Shown here one piece after another: positions 25,641 through 34,141 of a DNA stretch of 64,000 nt. A program made the position numbers and the translations under genes. This DNA is from JBCDBD01 sp039184335 (GTDB lineage Bacteria > Bacteroidota > Bacteroidia > Flavobacteriales > Flavobacteriaceae). Each line of letters opens with the position of its first letter. Positions within the stretch are counted from its first letter, which is position 1. The stretch lies in NCBI GenBank assembly GCA_039184335.1, contig JBCDBD010000012.1, positions 6,868-70,867 on the forward strand, read 5' to 3'. The notes under the pieces were generated by a model, which searched no databases, was not told the DNA's origin, and saw only the letters and a list, made by a program, of their open reading frames with translations.

Positions 25641-26968
25641 TACCGCATATTTTGCATCATTTGCATCATTTTTTTGCCCCCGCCACCTTGCATCATCTTC
25701 ATCATTTTGCTCATTTGGTTGAACTGCTTCAACAATTGGTTCACATCTTGAATAGATCGACCACTGCCCTGGGCAATGCGCTTTTTTCGACTTGAGTTCA
25801 ATTTTGACGGATTGGAGCGCTCATCTGGGGTCATGGAATAGATGATCGCCTCAATATGCTTGAATGCATCATCGTCAATATCCAATCCCTTAAGGGCTTT
25901 TCCCATACCCGGGATCATCCCCATCAGATCTTTCATATTGCCCATTTTCTTGATCTGTTGGATTTGGCTCAAGAAATCATCAAAACCGAAGCGGTTCTTG
26001 GCAATTTTTTTCTGGATTTTACGAGCCTGCTCCTCATCAAATTGTTCTTGGGCACGCTCGACCAGGGAGACGACATCACCCATTCCCAAAATACGATCGG
26101 CCATTCGAGATGGGTAAAAGACATCAATTGCCTCCATTTTTTCCCCTGTACCAATAAATTTGATAGGCTTGTCAACCACTGATTTTATGGATATCGCCGC
26201 TCCGCCACGGGTATCACCATCAAGTTTGGTCAAAATGACCCCATCAAAATTCAACACATCATTAAATGCCTTAGCTGTATTGACCGCATCTTGACCCGTC
26301 ATGGAATCAACCACAAACAAAGTCTCTTGCGGACTGACCGTCTTATGGATATTGGCAATTTCGGTCATCATCTGCTCATCAACGGCCAAACGACCCGCCG
26401 TATCGATGATGACTACATTGTTACCATTTGCCTTGGCCTGTTGAATACCTGCTTGGGCTATGGCCACCGGATCTTGGTTTTCGCTATCGGAATAGACCGC
26501 AACACCTACTTGTTCACCAACTATGTGCAATTGGTCGATGGCAGCCGGGCGATAGACATCACAAGCCACCAAAAGTGGTTTTTTGCTTTTCTTGTTTTTA
26601 AGGTAGTTGGCCAGTTTGCCCGAAAAAGTGGTCTTACCAGAACCTTGGAGACCCGACATCAAAATCACTGAAAGGTTACCTGATAAATTGAGCTCTGTGG
26701 CGTCGCCACCCATCAACTCGGTCAGTTCATCCTTCACGATCTTGACCATCAATTGCCCTGGCTGTAAGGTGGTCAACACGTTTTGGCCCAAGGCCTTTTC
26801 CTTTACCCTATTGGTAAATTCCTTGGCTATCTTAAAATTGACATCAGCGTCCAACAAGGCACGACGTACTTCTTTCAAGGTTTCGGCAACATTGATTTCA
26901 GTAATCTGACCATGGCCCTTGAGCACATGGAGGGCCTTGTCGAGCTTTTCACTTAAATTATCAAACAT
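25640..26968 (-). CDS. ffh: Signal recognition particle GTPase Ffh (SRP54)
   Basis: A 442-residue protein that binds 4.5S RNA and signal peptides for delivery of nascent membrane proteins to FtsY. It has the N domain (1-90), the G domain with GLQGSGKTT (P loop), DTAGRLAVD and TKLDGDTRGGAA, and the Met-rich M domain at the end (QMSKMMKMMQGGGGKKMMQM). Length is normal. It is the first gene of an ffh-folD unit, with a -7 box 27 bases upstream of the start. Confidence 0.98.
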   Translation of the reverse strand: MFDNLSEKLDKALHVLKGHGQITEINVAETLKEVRRALLDADVNFKIAKEFTNRVKEKALGQNVLTTLQPGQLMVKIVKDELTELMGGDATELNLSGNLSVILMSGLQGSGKTTFSGKLANYLKNKKSKKPLLVACDVYRPAAIDQLHIVGEQVGVAVYSDSENQDPVAIAQAGIQQAKANGNNVVIIDTAGRLAVDEQMMTEIANIHKTVSPQETLFVVDSMTGQDAVNTAKAFNDVLNFDGVILTKLDGDTRGGAAISIKSVVDKPIKFIGTGEKMEAIDVFYPSRMADRILGMGDVVSLVERAQEQFDEEQARKIQKKIAKNRFGFDDFLSQIQQIKKMGNMKDLMGMIPGMGKALKGLDIDDDAFKHIEAIIYSMTPDERSNPSKLNSSRKKRIAQGSGRSIQDVNQLLKQFNQMSKMMKMMQGGGGKKMMQMMQNMR

Positions 26969-26994
26969 CTACGTACTGCATTTTTAGGGAAGCA

Positions 26995-27002
26995 CAAATT
27001 TA
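26995..27002 (-). promoter_or_regulatory. -7 promoter element of ffh-folD
   Basis: TAAATTTG on the minus strand, 26 bases before the ffh ATG, giving a short leader of about 20 bases. Confidence 0.5.
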
Positions 27003-27010
27003 AGAATAAA

Positions 27011-27046
27011 AAGAAAAGGACAGCCTTCCCCAAGGCTGTCCTTTTC
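27011..27046. terminator. Strong bidirectional terminator
   Basis: Fifteen-base perfect stem GAAAAGGACAGCCTT / AAGGCTGTCCTTTTC with a CCCC loop, flanked by A- and T-runs. It ends the acidic lipoprotein gene (minus strand) and separates it from ffh. Confidence 0.9.
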
Positions 27047-27072
27047 AAAAAAGACTAGGGGGCAAAAAAGGG

Positions 27073-28902
27073 TTATAATTTCTTTTCGAAGACCAGGGTC
27101 TTATAATTTACCTCTTCATCTTCATACACCAGCATGATGCGTTCTGAAGAAAATTCGACCACATACCAAGGTTCAGTAAGTTCCCCAAAAGTACCGTCAC
27201 CACCAAGGTTTAAGTAAAACTGAACATTATCTCCAGTATTTCTGATAGCACGCCAAACACCAGCCACTATGGGATCATCATTGATGGATACCTCAACTTG
27301 GTTGAAGTTGGAAAATCCAAAATCCATTCCTTGGTAATTTTCGGTCCCATCGACACCTTCGTTGTCGTATAAGGTTATGTTCCATAGTCCACCAAGCACA
27401 CTATTTCTTATTTCGGCTACCTCATCATCATCTGCGTTATCATCACAAATTTTTTGCAGCACCATTTTATAGTCAATGGTTTCATCTTTTAAGACTATCC
27501 GAGTGGTCTCTACAACACTTTCGCCAAAAATATCGACTACAGGCCATTCGAGAGTTACTGCGTTTTCAGCCATAATTTCAATGAATAGGGTGCGCATGCC
27601 TTCTTCATTGGCCCCTACTTCCCAAGTTCCATCGAAAATGGAGATACCGTCTCCCAAGGTCACCATACCGTCTTCCCCGAATATGAACTCGAACCCTAAA
27701 AGTCTTTTGACATCTTCACCTTGCAGTTTCAGGTCTTCAATGATCCATTCGCATTCCTTTAGCGTATTGGTCAAGGTTTCAATACTGATGATCCCGTTAT
27801 CACCATCATCATCGTCACCATCATCATCATCGTCACCATCATCGTCGTCGTCGTCACAATGTTGCCTTAAAATGATCCTATTGCCTTCATCAGCGTATAA
27901 CTTGATCTTATGTTCATTAATTTCATACACCAACCATTCTAAAGAGAAATCAACCAATACATCAAATGCCAGGTTCAATACCGCACCACGATCAGAAATG
28001 CTGGAGGTCCACTCCCCGTTCAATACATTGCCTTCTCTATCTTTAACGGTAACACCACCATCTTCTGTAAAGATCATCAGATACTCTATGTATTGATCGG
28101 TCTGATTGACATCATTTCTTTTGACTTCGAGTACCACCCAAGGACACTCAACCAAAAGATGGTTCAATCGTTCCAATGAAAAATCATCATCATTGAAATC
28201 ATCATCATCGTCTTCATCACATTCATCTTCTGCGGTTTCCAAGGCATTGGCCAACTCTGCATTGCTATCGACAACAATTTCGGTCCCATCATACTTTTTC
28301 AGTGTGATCGGAAAATCAAGACTTACCAGATCATCGTCTTCAAGACCGTTCAAAAAATGTTGCAGTTCACGGTCACTTGTCACCGTCACATTCCCTGTTT
28401 GCTGTTCGTTGATATCAAAGGTGAACAAGGTGATAGGGTATACAAAATCGATACATTCGATATCATCGTCTTCTCCCCCTTCTAGGCACTCATCAATAAA
28501 ATCTTCTAAAAGATCGGCGCTTTCAATGACCACTTCAGTAAAATCGGCCAAGGTGATGGTAATCGGAAAAATAATCTCCAAGATATCGGTATCATCATCA
28601 AATTCATCAAAAACCGCTTCAATCAGTTCAAGGTCTTCGATGGCATCAATGGTAATTTGCACACCATTGACATCGACCGTGTATGGGAACTCGATGGCAA
28701 CACAGCTTGCGCCATCTACAATATTATCAAACGACCCATCATTCGAGGCTGTTTTTACAATCAACTCGGCAGTAGATGAACCTGCCATAAGGGTCTCTTG
28801 CCCATTGTCACCGATTTCTTCAAACTCATCTTGACAAGACGTGAAATTGAGCGCCGTGACAAGCAGGCCAACACACAATAAGCTATAAATCAACTTTTTC
28901 AT
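27073..28902 (-). CDS. Highly acidic, internally repeated surface lipoprotein of unknown function
   Basis: A 609-residue lipoprotein (signal 1-22, lipid Cys 23 in FTSC). Residues about 65-228 hold four copies of a short motif, hydrophobic + (F/Y)P(I/Y)T(V/I/L) followed by a strand and a helix: EFPYTVDVNG, IFPITITLAD, VYPITLFTFD, DFPITLKKYD. Three lipocalin-like domains follow at about 242-349, 373-487 and 495-609 (each begins with a W in EC-W or GLW, has a GxW turn and ends in an L...C or F stretch). They are joined by poly-Asp linkers; 349-368 reads D6-G-D5-G-D4-G-D, a possible Ca-binding or spacer tract. It diverges from an ECF sigma/FecR/TonB-receptor set and may be its target. Start 28902 gives the right signal; the longer frame overlaps the sigma gene promoter. 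Confidence 0.75.
   Translation of the reverse strand: MKKLIYSLLCVGLLVTALNFTSCQDEFEEIGDNGQETLMAGSSTAELIVKTASNDGSFDNIVDGASCVAIEFPYTVDVNGVQITIDAIEDLELIEAVFDEFDDDTDILEIIFPITITLADFTEVVIESADLLEDFIDECLEGGEDDDIECIDFVYPITLFTFDINEQQTGNVTVTSDRELQHFLNGLEDDDLVSLDFPITLKKYDGTEIVVDSNAELANALETAEDECDEDDDDDFNDDDFSLERLNHLLVECPWVVLEVKRNDVNQTDQYIEYLMIFTEDGGVTVKDREGNVLNGEWTSSISDRGAVLNLAFDVLVDFSLEWLVYEINEHKIKLYADEGNRIILRQHCDDDDDDGDDDDDGDDDDGDNGIISIETLTNTLKECEWIIEDLKLQGEDVKRLLGFEFIFGEDGMVTLGDGISIFDGTWEVGANEEGMRTLFIEIMAENAVTLEWPVVDIFGESVVETTRIVLKDETIDYKMVLQKICDDNADDDEVAEIRNSVLGGLWNITLYDNEGVDGTENYQGMDFGFSNFNQVEVSINDDPIVAGVWRAIRNTGDNVQFYLNLGGDGTFGELTEPWYVVEFSSERIMLVYEDEEVNYKTLVFEKKL
27801..27857. repeat. Trinucleotide (poly-Asp) repeat in the lipoprotein gene
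   Basis: Runs of CATCATCATCGTCAC-like units on the plus strand (GATGATGACGATGGT-like on the coding strand) code for the D/G linker. Such tracts can change length by slippage in steps of three, so the linker length may vary between strains. Confidence 0.7.
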
Positions 28903-28987
28903 AAGGATTTGGATTTTTTTGTTGTTCGTACGACCATGAAACAATCCGCTTTTAAAAAACCCTACCCTTTTCTTAATTTTTTTAAAA

Positions 28988-28995
28988 TATCTTTG
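28988..28995 (+). promoter_or_regulatory. -7 promoter element of the ECF sigma gene
   Basis: TATCTTTG, perfect match to the consensus, 21 bases before the ATG at 29017. Confidence 0.6.
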
Positions 28996-29016
28996 ACAAA
29001 CTGTTAAGCCATTTGC

Positions 29017-29517
29017 ATGGACAATGTTTGTGAAGAGCAGGTCTTCAGCATTATTTTCAAAACCAATTCTAAAACGGTTTTCAATTACATATATTATAAG
29101 TTCGGTAATGCGGAAAAAGCACATGATGCCGTACAAGAAGCGTTTGTGAAATTGTGGCAGAATTGCGCCAAAGTGAGCCCTGAAAAAGCAAAGTCTTATT
29201 TGTATACCGTAGCGAACAATTTATACCTGAATGTGATAAAGGCAGAAAAGGTACGGTTGAAATATGCCAATCAACATTCTGGTTCCATTTCAAGTGAATC
29301 GCCTGAATATGTTCTGGAAGAGAAACAGTTCAAAGAAAAGCTAGACGATGCCCTGAACAGTTTGCCTGAAAACCAACGGGTCACTTTTTTGTTGAATCGG
29401 GTAGATGGGAAAAAATATGCAGAGATTGCCGAAATGGAAGGAGTGGGCATCAAGGCCATCGAAAAACGAATGCATTTGGCCTTAAAGGCATTGCGTGAAA
29501 AAATCGAGGGAATCTAA
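29017..29517 (+). CDS. ECF-family RNA polymerase sigma factor
   Basis: A 166-residue sigma-70 of the extracytoplasmic function type. Region 2 is FNYIYYKFGNAEKAHDAVQE followed by AFVKLWQN; region 4 is LPENQRVTFLLNRVDGKKYAEI and GVGIKAIEKRMHLALKALR. Together with the FecR-like gene 178 bp downstream and the TonB-dependent receptor it forms the usual Bacteroidota cell-surface signalling set, in which substrate binding at the receptor releases the sigma factor. The divergent acidic lipoprotein is a candidate target. Confidence 0.93.
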   Translation: MDNVCEEQVFSIIFKTNSKTVFNYIYYKFGNAEKAHDAVQEAFVKLWQNCAKVSPEKAKSYLYTVANNLYLNVIKAEKVRLKYANQHSGSISSESPEYVLEEKQFKEKLDDALNSLPENQRVTFLLNRVDGKKYAEIAEMEGVGIKAIEKRMHLALKALREKIEGI

Positions 29518-29695
29518 TCTTTAGCAATAATGTTGTCGGGCAGTAATTTGTTGGTGACTTATGGCAATTGAGTGAAAAACCGATGATTTTACCACAACTG
29601 TTTTTAGTTCAAAATTGTTGATTGCAAATGCATATCAAAAGAAAAGTAGGGTTTTTTGAACCTAAGTTGTTGTAACAGTGTAAAGCATAGAACTC
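29518..29695. other. Gap between sigma and FecR-like genes
   Basis: 178 bases without an open frame of note, repeat or clear promoter box. FecR could be transcribed from its own promoter here or by read-through. Confidence 0.4.
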
Positions 29696-30607
29696 ATGCA
29701 AGAAAATTATTTGGCTAAATGGCTTAATGACGAACTCTCTGAGGAAGAACTCGCCACTTTCAGAAAGTCTGACACTTATGCTACCTATCAAAGAATTCGA
29801 GAGGCTTCCACCCAAATGGAGGCCCCGGAATTTGACATTGATCAAGCATGGTCCACCCTTAAATCTGGGGTATCAGTCAATGAACCCAAAGTGCTCCCAT
29901 TTCGTCCTTATAAGAAATTCTTGCGTGTGGCTGCCATAATAGCGGTCATGCTGGCCGGTTCTTACTTTTACCTAGGCACTTTAGATGAAACCTATAAGAC
30001 CCAATTGGCCGAACGTACCGAAGTTATTCTGCCCGACAATTCTGAAATTACCTTGAATGCAGGCTCCAAGGTCTCATTCAGTGCAAAAAAATGGAATGAA
30101 AGCCGAAATGTCGATTTGGAAGGTGAGGCGTTTTTCAAAGTTGCCAAGGGAAAAAAATTTACGGTCTCAACTGCAGATGGTACTGTCGCTGTACTGGGCA
30201 CCCAGTTCAATGTTGAAAACCGTAACGGTTTTTTCGAGGTCACCTGTTACGAAGGCTTGGTCAGTGTCAGCTATAATACCATTGAGAAAAAGTTGCCCGC
30301 AGGTGCATCGTTCCTGGCCATCGACGGCATCGTCCAAGACCTACCACATACCAGCATATCAGCCCCTTCTTGGGTAAATAACGAAAGTAGTTTCAAAAGT
30401 ATTCCCTTAAGATATGTGCTGGATGAATTTAAAAGACAGTATGATATGAAGGTTACTATCAAAAATATAAATACAGCCCAATTATTTACAGGATCTTTTA
30501 GCAACACAGACATCAATTTAGCGTTAGAAAGTATAAGTACCCCTTCCCAGATTAGTTATAAATTAGGAGAAGATAACGTGCTTTTCTATGCTGGAGACAC
30601 TCCGTAG
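29696..30607 (+). CDS. FecR-family anti-sigma factor
   Basis: A 303-residue inner-membrane protein. The N-terminal 75 residues are cytoplasmic (sigma-binding side), one membrane helix lies at about 80-100 (FLRVAAIIAVMLAGSYFYLG), and the periplasmic part carries the FecR domain (AERTEVILPDNSEITLNAGS, DLEGEAFFKVAKGKKFTV, TQFNVENRNGFFEVTCYEGL) and the DUF4974-type C-terminal region (LRYVLDEFKRQYDMKVTI, SNTDINLALESIS). It restrains the ECF sigma factor until the TonB-dependent receptor is engaged. Its 3' end overlaps the receptor gene by 20 bp, so the two are translationally linked. Confidence 0.93.
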   Translation: MQENYLAKWLNDELSEEELATFRKSDTYATYQRIREASTQMEAPEFDIDQAWSTLKSGVSVNEPKVLPFRPYKKFLRVAAIIAVMLAGSYFYLGTLDETYKTQLAERTEVILPDNSEITLNAGSKVSFSAKKWNESRNVDLEGEAFFKVAKGKKFTVSTADGTVAVLGTQFNVENRNGFFEVTCYEGLVSVSYNTIEKKLPAGASFLAIDGIVQDLPHTSISAPSWVNNESSFKSIPLRYVLDEFKRQYDMKVTIKNINTAQLFTGSFSNTDINLALESISTPSQISYKLGEDNVLFYAGDTP

Positions 30608-33155
30608 TATCTTTTTGAAATTCGTATTGTCAGGATTCTTTTTTCTGCAATCGATTTTACCCCTTCATGCACAAGAGGCCAAAACTGAAAGGCTCATTTC
30701 TTATTTGACCCAACTTGAGCATAGGTTCGATATCAAATTTTCGTATGTTGATGAAGATGTAAAGAATGTGATGATTTCCTTCCCTCAGCCAAGCACTTTG
30801 AAAGAAAAACTTCTGGCTATTGAGACCCTCACCCAGTTAAAGATAAAAAAACTCAATGACCGCTATTATACCATAGTAAAAAGCGCGTTGGTAGATATTT
30901 GTGGAAGAGTACTTGATAATTTTGCCAAAAATAACGTTCCTGGAGCCACAGTTGAGGTTTTGGGCAGTGAAATTGCCGTTATCACTGATGCAAATGGCAA
31001 TTTTTCATTACCTGGTATTCCCCGGGGGACTTCATTAAAAATTCGGTATTTGGGATATACCACAAAGTATATGGATGTCGATAATTTTATCGAGCAAGGA
31101 GGTTGCCCAAAAATACTGCTGGCCCAGAATTACGAACGATTGGATGAGGTAGTGATCTATGAATTTTTGACTTCAGGGATCAGCAAACAGGAAGATGCAA
31201 GCATCACCTTAAACACAAACGAGCTCGGTATTCTACCAGGGCTCATAGAGCCCGACGTATTACAGACCGTACAGTCACTTCCTGGTATTAAAAGCATTGA
31301 TGAAACGGTATCTGACATCAATGTCAGAGGGGGTACCAATGACCAAAACCTCATATTATGGAATGGCATAAAAATGTACCAATCAGGTCACTTTTTTGGA
31401 CTTATCTCTGCATTCAATCCCTACCTCACCGATAAGGTCACTATCTATAAAAACGGAACCCCTGGCCAGTATGGTGATGGTGTAAGCAGCGTTATCAGTA
31501 TGGAAACCAAAAACACAATCGACAATTATTATTGGGGGGGAGCCGGTTTTAATTTTATAAGTGGCGATGTCTATGGTCAAATACCCATAAATGATAAGCT
31601 GGCATTCCAATTTTCAGCAAGACGTTCCACAACTGATTTTTTGAATACCCCGGCCTACAATAGCTTTACCGATCGGGCATTTCAAGATACCGAGATCCGC
31701 AACCAACAAAACCAATCCATTGAAGAAGAATTTCAACGCGATGAAAAGTTCTTCTTTTATGATTTCACTGCAAAAGTGCTTTATAAGATCAATGACTTAC
31801 ATGAATTGCGACTTAATTTTATAGGTATCGATAATGACCTTGACTTTTCTGAAACCAGTATCGCCGCAAATGAAACCACCCGAAGCTTTTTAGACCAGAC
31901 CAATGTATCGCTGGGCCTACAGTTTCAAAGCAATTGGACCAATCGGTTTTCTTCACATGTAAATGTATACTATTCAAATTACGACTTAGATGCCCAGAGT
32001 ATTTCTGCGCTTCAAGAACAACAGTTGTTTCAACAGAACAGTGTTGATGAAAGGGCCTTAAAGGTCAACACCATTTTTAAGGTAAATGAATCACTTCAAT
32101 TGGACAATGGATACCAATATATAGAAACTGGTATTACCAATACTGCATTTGTCACACAACCGCCATTTGACAGTAACAGTAAGGGTGTGATTCGAATTCA
32201 TGCCCCTTATTCAGAGCTGGCCTACACTTCTAATAAAGAAAAGTTCATAGCCCGAGGTGGGTTGCGCGTCAACTACATTGAGAATCTCAATACCTTTAAC
32301 ACCATTTTATGGGAACCCCGTATCAATATCAATTTTCGATTGGCCAACTACCTTAGGGGCGAATTCTTGGGAGAGTTCAAGAGTCAAACGACCAATCAGG
32401 TCATCGATCTGGAGCAAAACTTTTTAGGTATCGAAAAACGCCGGTGGATTCTTTCTGATGACAATACCTTGCCCATCACTGAGAGCAAACAGGGTTCTTT
32501 CGGACTAAACTACGCCAAAAATTCACTCTACATAGGTATAGAAGGTTTTTATAAACATGTAGATGGTATCAGTACCCGAACCCAAGGGTTTCAAAATGAA
32601 AATCAGTTCGATGGTGAAATTGGAAGCTATGAAATCAGGGGTCTTGAATTTCTTATCAACAAAAAGGGAGTAAATTACAGTACGTGGTTGAGCTACACCT
32701 ATAACAAAAATGATTACACCTTTGGGGAAATTGACCCCAATACTTTTCCAAATAACCTAGATGTACGGCATACCCTGACTTTTGCAAGCTCATATAACTT
32801 AAAGCACTTGAAATTGAGCTTTGGTATCAATTACAGAACGGGCAAACCCTTTACAGCGCCCCAACTGGGCGATCAAGCATTGAACACTACGGTTTTTCCT
32901 GCACAAATCAACTATCAGCCTCCCAATAGCGACAGACTACCCGAATATTTTAGGTTTGATATGTCGGCCACCTATGATTTTGATATTGGCCAAAGAATAA
33001 GGGCCAGTTCAGGACTGTCACTGCTTAATCTGACCAATAGAAAAAACATTTTAAATCGCTATTACAGGGTTGCTGATGACAATTCATCGATTGAAACTGT
33101 AGAAAACATCTCACTGGGCATTACACCAAATGTCAGCTTCAGGATTCGTTTTTAA
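30588..33155 (+). CDS. TonB-dependent outer-membrane receptor with STN and carboxypeptidase-like regulatory domains
   Basis: An 855-residue receptor. After the signal (about 1-28) comes an STN signalling domain (about 33-100), a carboxypeptidase D regulatory-like beta sandwich (about 105-180, DICGRVLDNFAKNNVPGATV), a plug (about 215-305, PGLIEPDVLQTVQSLPGIKS and INVRGGTNDQNLILWNGIKM) and a beta-barrel ending in VSFRIRF, the usual aromatic C-terminus. The STN domain couples ligand binding to the FecR/sigma pair upstream. No SusD partner gene follows, which argues against a polysaccharide locus; iron chelates or peptides are alternatives. Stop overlaps the blh stop by 2-3 bases. Confidence 0.92.
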   Translation: MLETLRSIFLKFVLSGFFFLQSILPLHAQEAKTERLISYLTQLEHRFDIKFSYVDEDVKNVMISFPQPSTLKEKLLAIETLTQLKIKKLNDRYYTIVKSALVDICGRVLDNFAKNNVPGATVEVLGSEIAVITDANGNFSLPGIPRGTSLKIRYLGYTTKYMDVDNFIEQGGCPKILLAQNYERLDEVVIYEFLTSGISKQEDASITLNTNELGILPGLIEPDVLQTVQSLPGIKSIDETVSDINVRGGTNDQNLILWNGIKMYQSGHFFGLISAFNPYLTDKVTIYKNGTPGQYGDGVSSVISMETKNTIDNYYWGGAGFNFISGDVYGQIPINDKLAFQFSARRSTTDFLNTPAYNSFTDRAFQDTEIRNQQNQSIEEEFQRDEKFFFYDFTAKVLYKINDLHELRLNFIGIDNDLDFSETSIAANETTRSFLDQTNVSLGLQFQSNWTNRFSSHVNVYYSNYDLDAQSISALQEQQLFQQNSVDERALKVNTIFKVNESLQLDNGYQYIETGITNTAFVTQPPFDSNSKGVIRIHAPYSELAYTSNKEKFIARGGLRVNYIENLNTFNTILWEPRININFRLANYLRGEFLGEFKSQTTNQVIDLEQNFLGIEKRRWILSDDNTLPITESKQGSFGLNYAKNSLYIGIEGFYKHVDGISTRTQGFQNENQFDGEIGSYEIRGLEFLINKKGVNYSTWLSYTYNKNDYTFGEIDPNTFPNNLDVRHTLTFASSYNLKHLKLSFGINYRTGKPFTAPQLGDQALNTTVFPAQINYQPPNSDRLPEYFRFDMSATYDFDIGQRIRASSGLSLLNLTNRKNILNRYYRVADDNSSIETVENISLGITPNVSFRIRF

Positions 33156-34057
33156 TCCTCATCAATAAAGGACATCACCAACACATGGGGAAAAGTTACC
33201 GCAGCCAAGAAATAGAGCAAAATCGATATAAAGAATTGGTTGTTGCCACGCAAAAGAAAATATAGCATTAAAAGACCAAAAATTGAAAGTAACCAATACA
33301 CCCACGAATATCTTACATATCGCCACAGACTTGCTTTGTCAACTTTACCAAATAAAAACCATGTTTGGTCCATTAAAGAGGGGATACTGTGCCAAATGAC
33401 AAAATAAACGCAAAAACCCCATAACAACGAAGCTGTATAAAACACGACATAAAACACGATAAGAAGAAAAAGCTCTTCAACGGCATGAAACTGAAGCCAT
33501 CCTAGATAGGTGTATACACCAATAAAGACAATACTACCTAAGGTCGTAATTAAAAAACCATGATACAAAAACGACCTACGAAGTTCAAATGAACTTATAT
33601 CGTTAATAATCAAAATAACTTGTTCGCTTTTGATATAGAAGATCATAAACAAAATACACAAGCCATAGGTTGTATAAAAAAAAGGATTCCAAAATGAATT
33701 TACCTTTGTTTTCTTCTTCCAATGCTGTTCCCCAAAATGAAACCCACTTATGGCGATAAAAACCAATAAAGCCAAGTCGGGAAAGAGATAAAAGAGTAAA
33801 AACATCAAACCGATCACTGCGACATACACCAATAGAATGGCGTACCGATAAAACTTCAATCCTTTGTTTTTTGAAATCGTGTTGATTATTTTGATATCAT
33901 TTGATCCATGGAGCATTCCAAAACTAAAAATCAATGTGTAAGACAGTACCGCTTCAATATTCTCATCAAAAAATACGGCCAGCCAAAGCGCGAAAAAAGT
34001 AACAACGACCATTGCACTTTTCATTTTAATAAAATCAACCCTCTTTTGCTGAGACAT
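33152..34057 (-). CDS. blh: Brp/Blh-family beta-carotene 15,15'-dioxygenase (makes retinal)
   Basis: A 301-residue membrane enzyme that cleaves beta-carotene into two retinal molecules. Around seven hydrophobic segments carry the family's histidines: GMLHGSNDIKI (His 50, Asp 54), ISGFHFGEQHW (His 107, Glu 110, His 112), IWHSIPSL (His 223) and TFPHVLVM (His 291), which bind the iron. It lies divergent to the proteorhodopsin gene, 84 bp apart, the classic arrangement that supplies the chromophore. Carotenoid biosynthesis genes (crtE, crtB, crtI, crtY) are not in the window and must be elsewhere. It converges with the TonB receptor gene. Confidence 0.95.
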   Translation of the reverse strand: MSQQKRVDFIKMKSAMVVVTFFALWLAVFFDENIEAVLSYTLIFSFGMLHGSNDIKIINTISKNKGLKFYRYAILLVYVAVIGLMFLLFYLFPDLALLVFIAISGFHFGEQHWKKKTKVNSFWNPFFYTTYGLCILFMIFYIKSEQVILIINDISSFELRRSFLYHGFLITTLGSIVFIGVYTYLGWLQFHAVEELFLLIVFYVVFYTASLLWGFCVYFVIWHSIPSLMDQTWFLFGKVDKASLWRYVRYSWVYWLLSIFGLLMLYFLLRGNNQFFISILLYFLAAVTFPHVLVMSFIDED

Positions 34058-34074
34058 TTTTAAAAAAGTATAGA

Positions 34075-34082
34075 CAAAATTA
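34075..34082 (-). promoter_or_regulatory. -7 promoter element of blh
   Basis: TAATTTTG on the minus strand, 17 bases before the blh ATG. The -33 region would fall on the left arm of the neighbouring inverted repeat. Confidence 0.5.
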
Positions 34083-34087
34083 TGAAT

Positions 34088-34123
34088 TTTTGTTTAAGTT
34101 TTCATATATTTACTTAAACAAAA
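34088..34123. promoter_or_regulatory. 12-bp inverted repeat between blh and proteorhodopsin
   Basis: TTTTGTTTAAGT (34088-34099) and ACTTAAACAAAA (34112-34123) are perfect reverse complements separated by 12 bases; the arm-to-arm period is 24 bp, about two helix turns. The spacer includes a -7-like box TATATTTA (34105-34112) for the plus-strand gene, and the blh -33 region overlaps the left arm. This is the layout of a shared operator for a dimeric regulator of both genes. Confidence 0.6.
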
Positions 34124-34141
34124 TTAATTAACTATATATAC

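Noticed and set aside
27801..27857. Possible CRISPR-like or satellite array
   Set aside because: The units are single codons without spacers and are in frame in a lipoprotein gene.
27476..28096. Plus-strand frame of 206 residues in the same region
   Set aside because: Also antisense to the acidic lipoprotein, Ser-rich by composition, with no promoter or family.
28106..28834. Long plus-strand frame of 242 Ser-rich residues
   Set aside because: It is antisense to the acidic lipoprotein; GAT/GAC-rich coding read backwards gives Ser-rich frames. The lipoprotein frame has a signal peptide and repeats.
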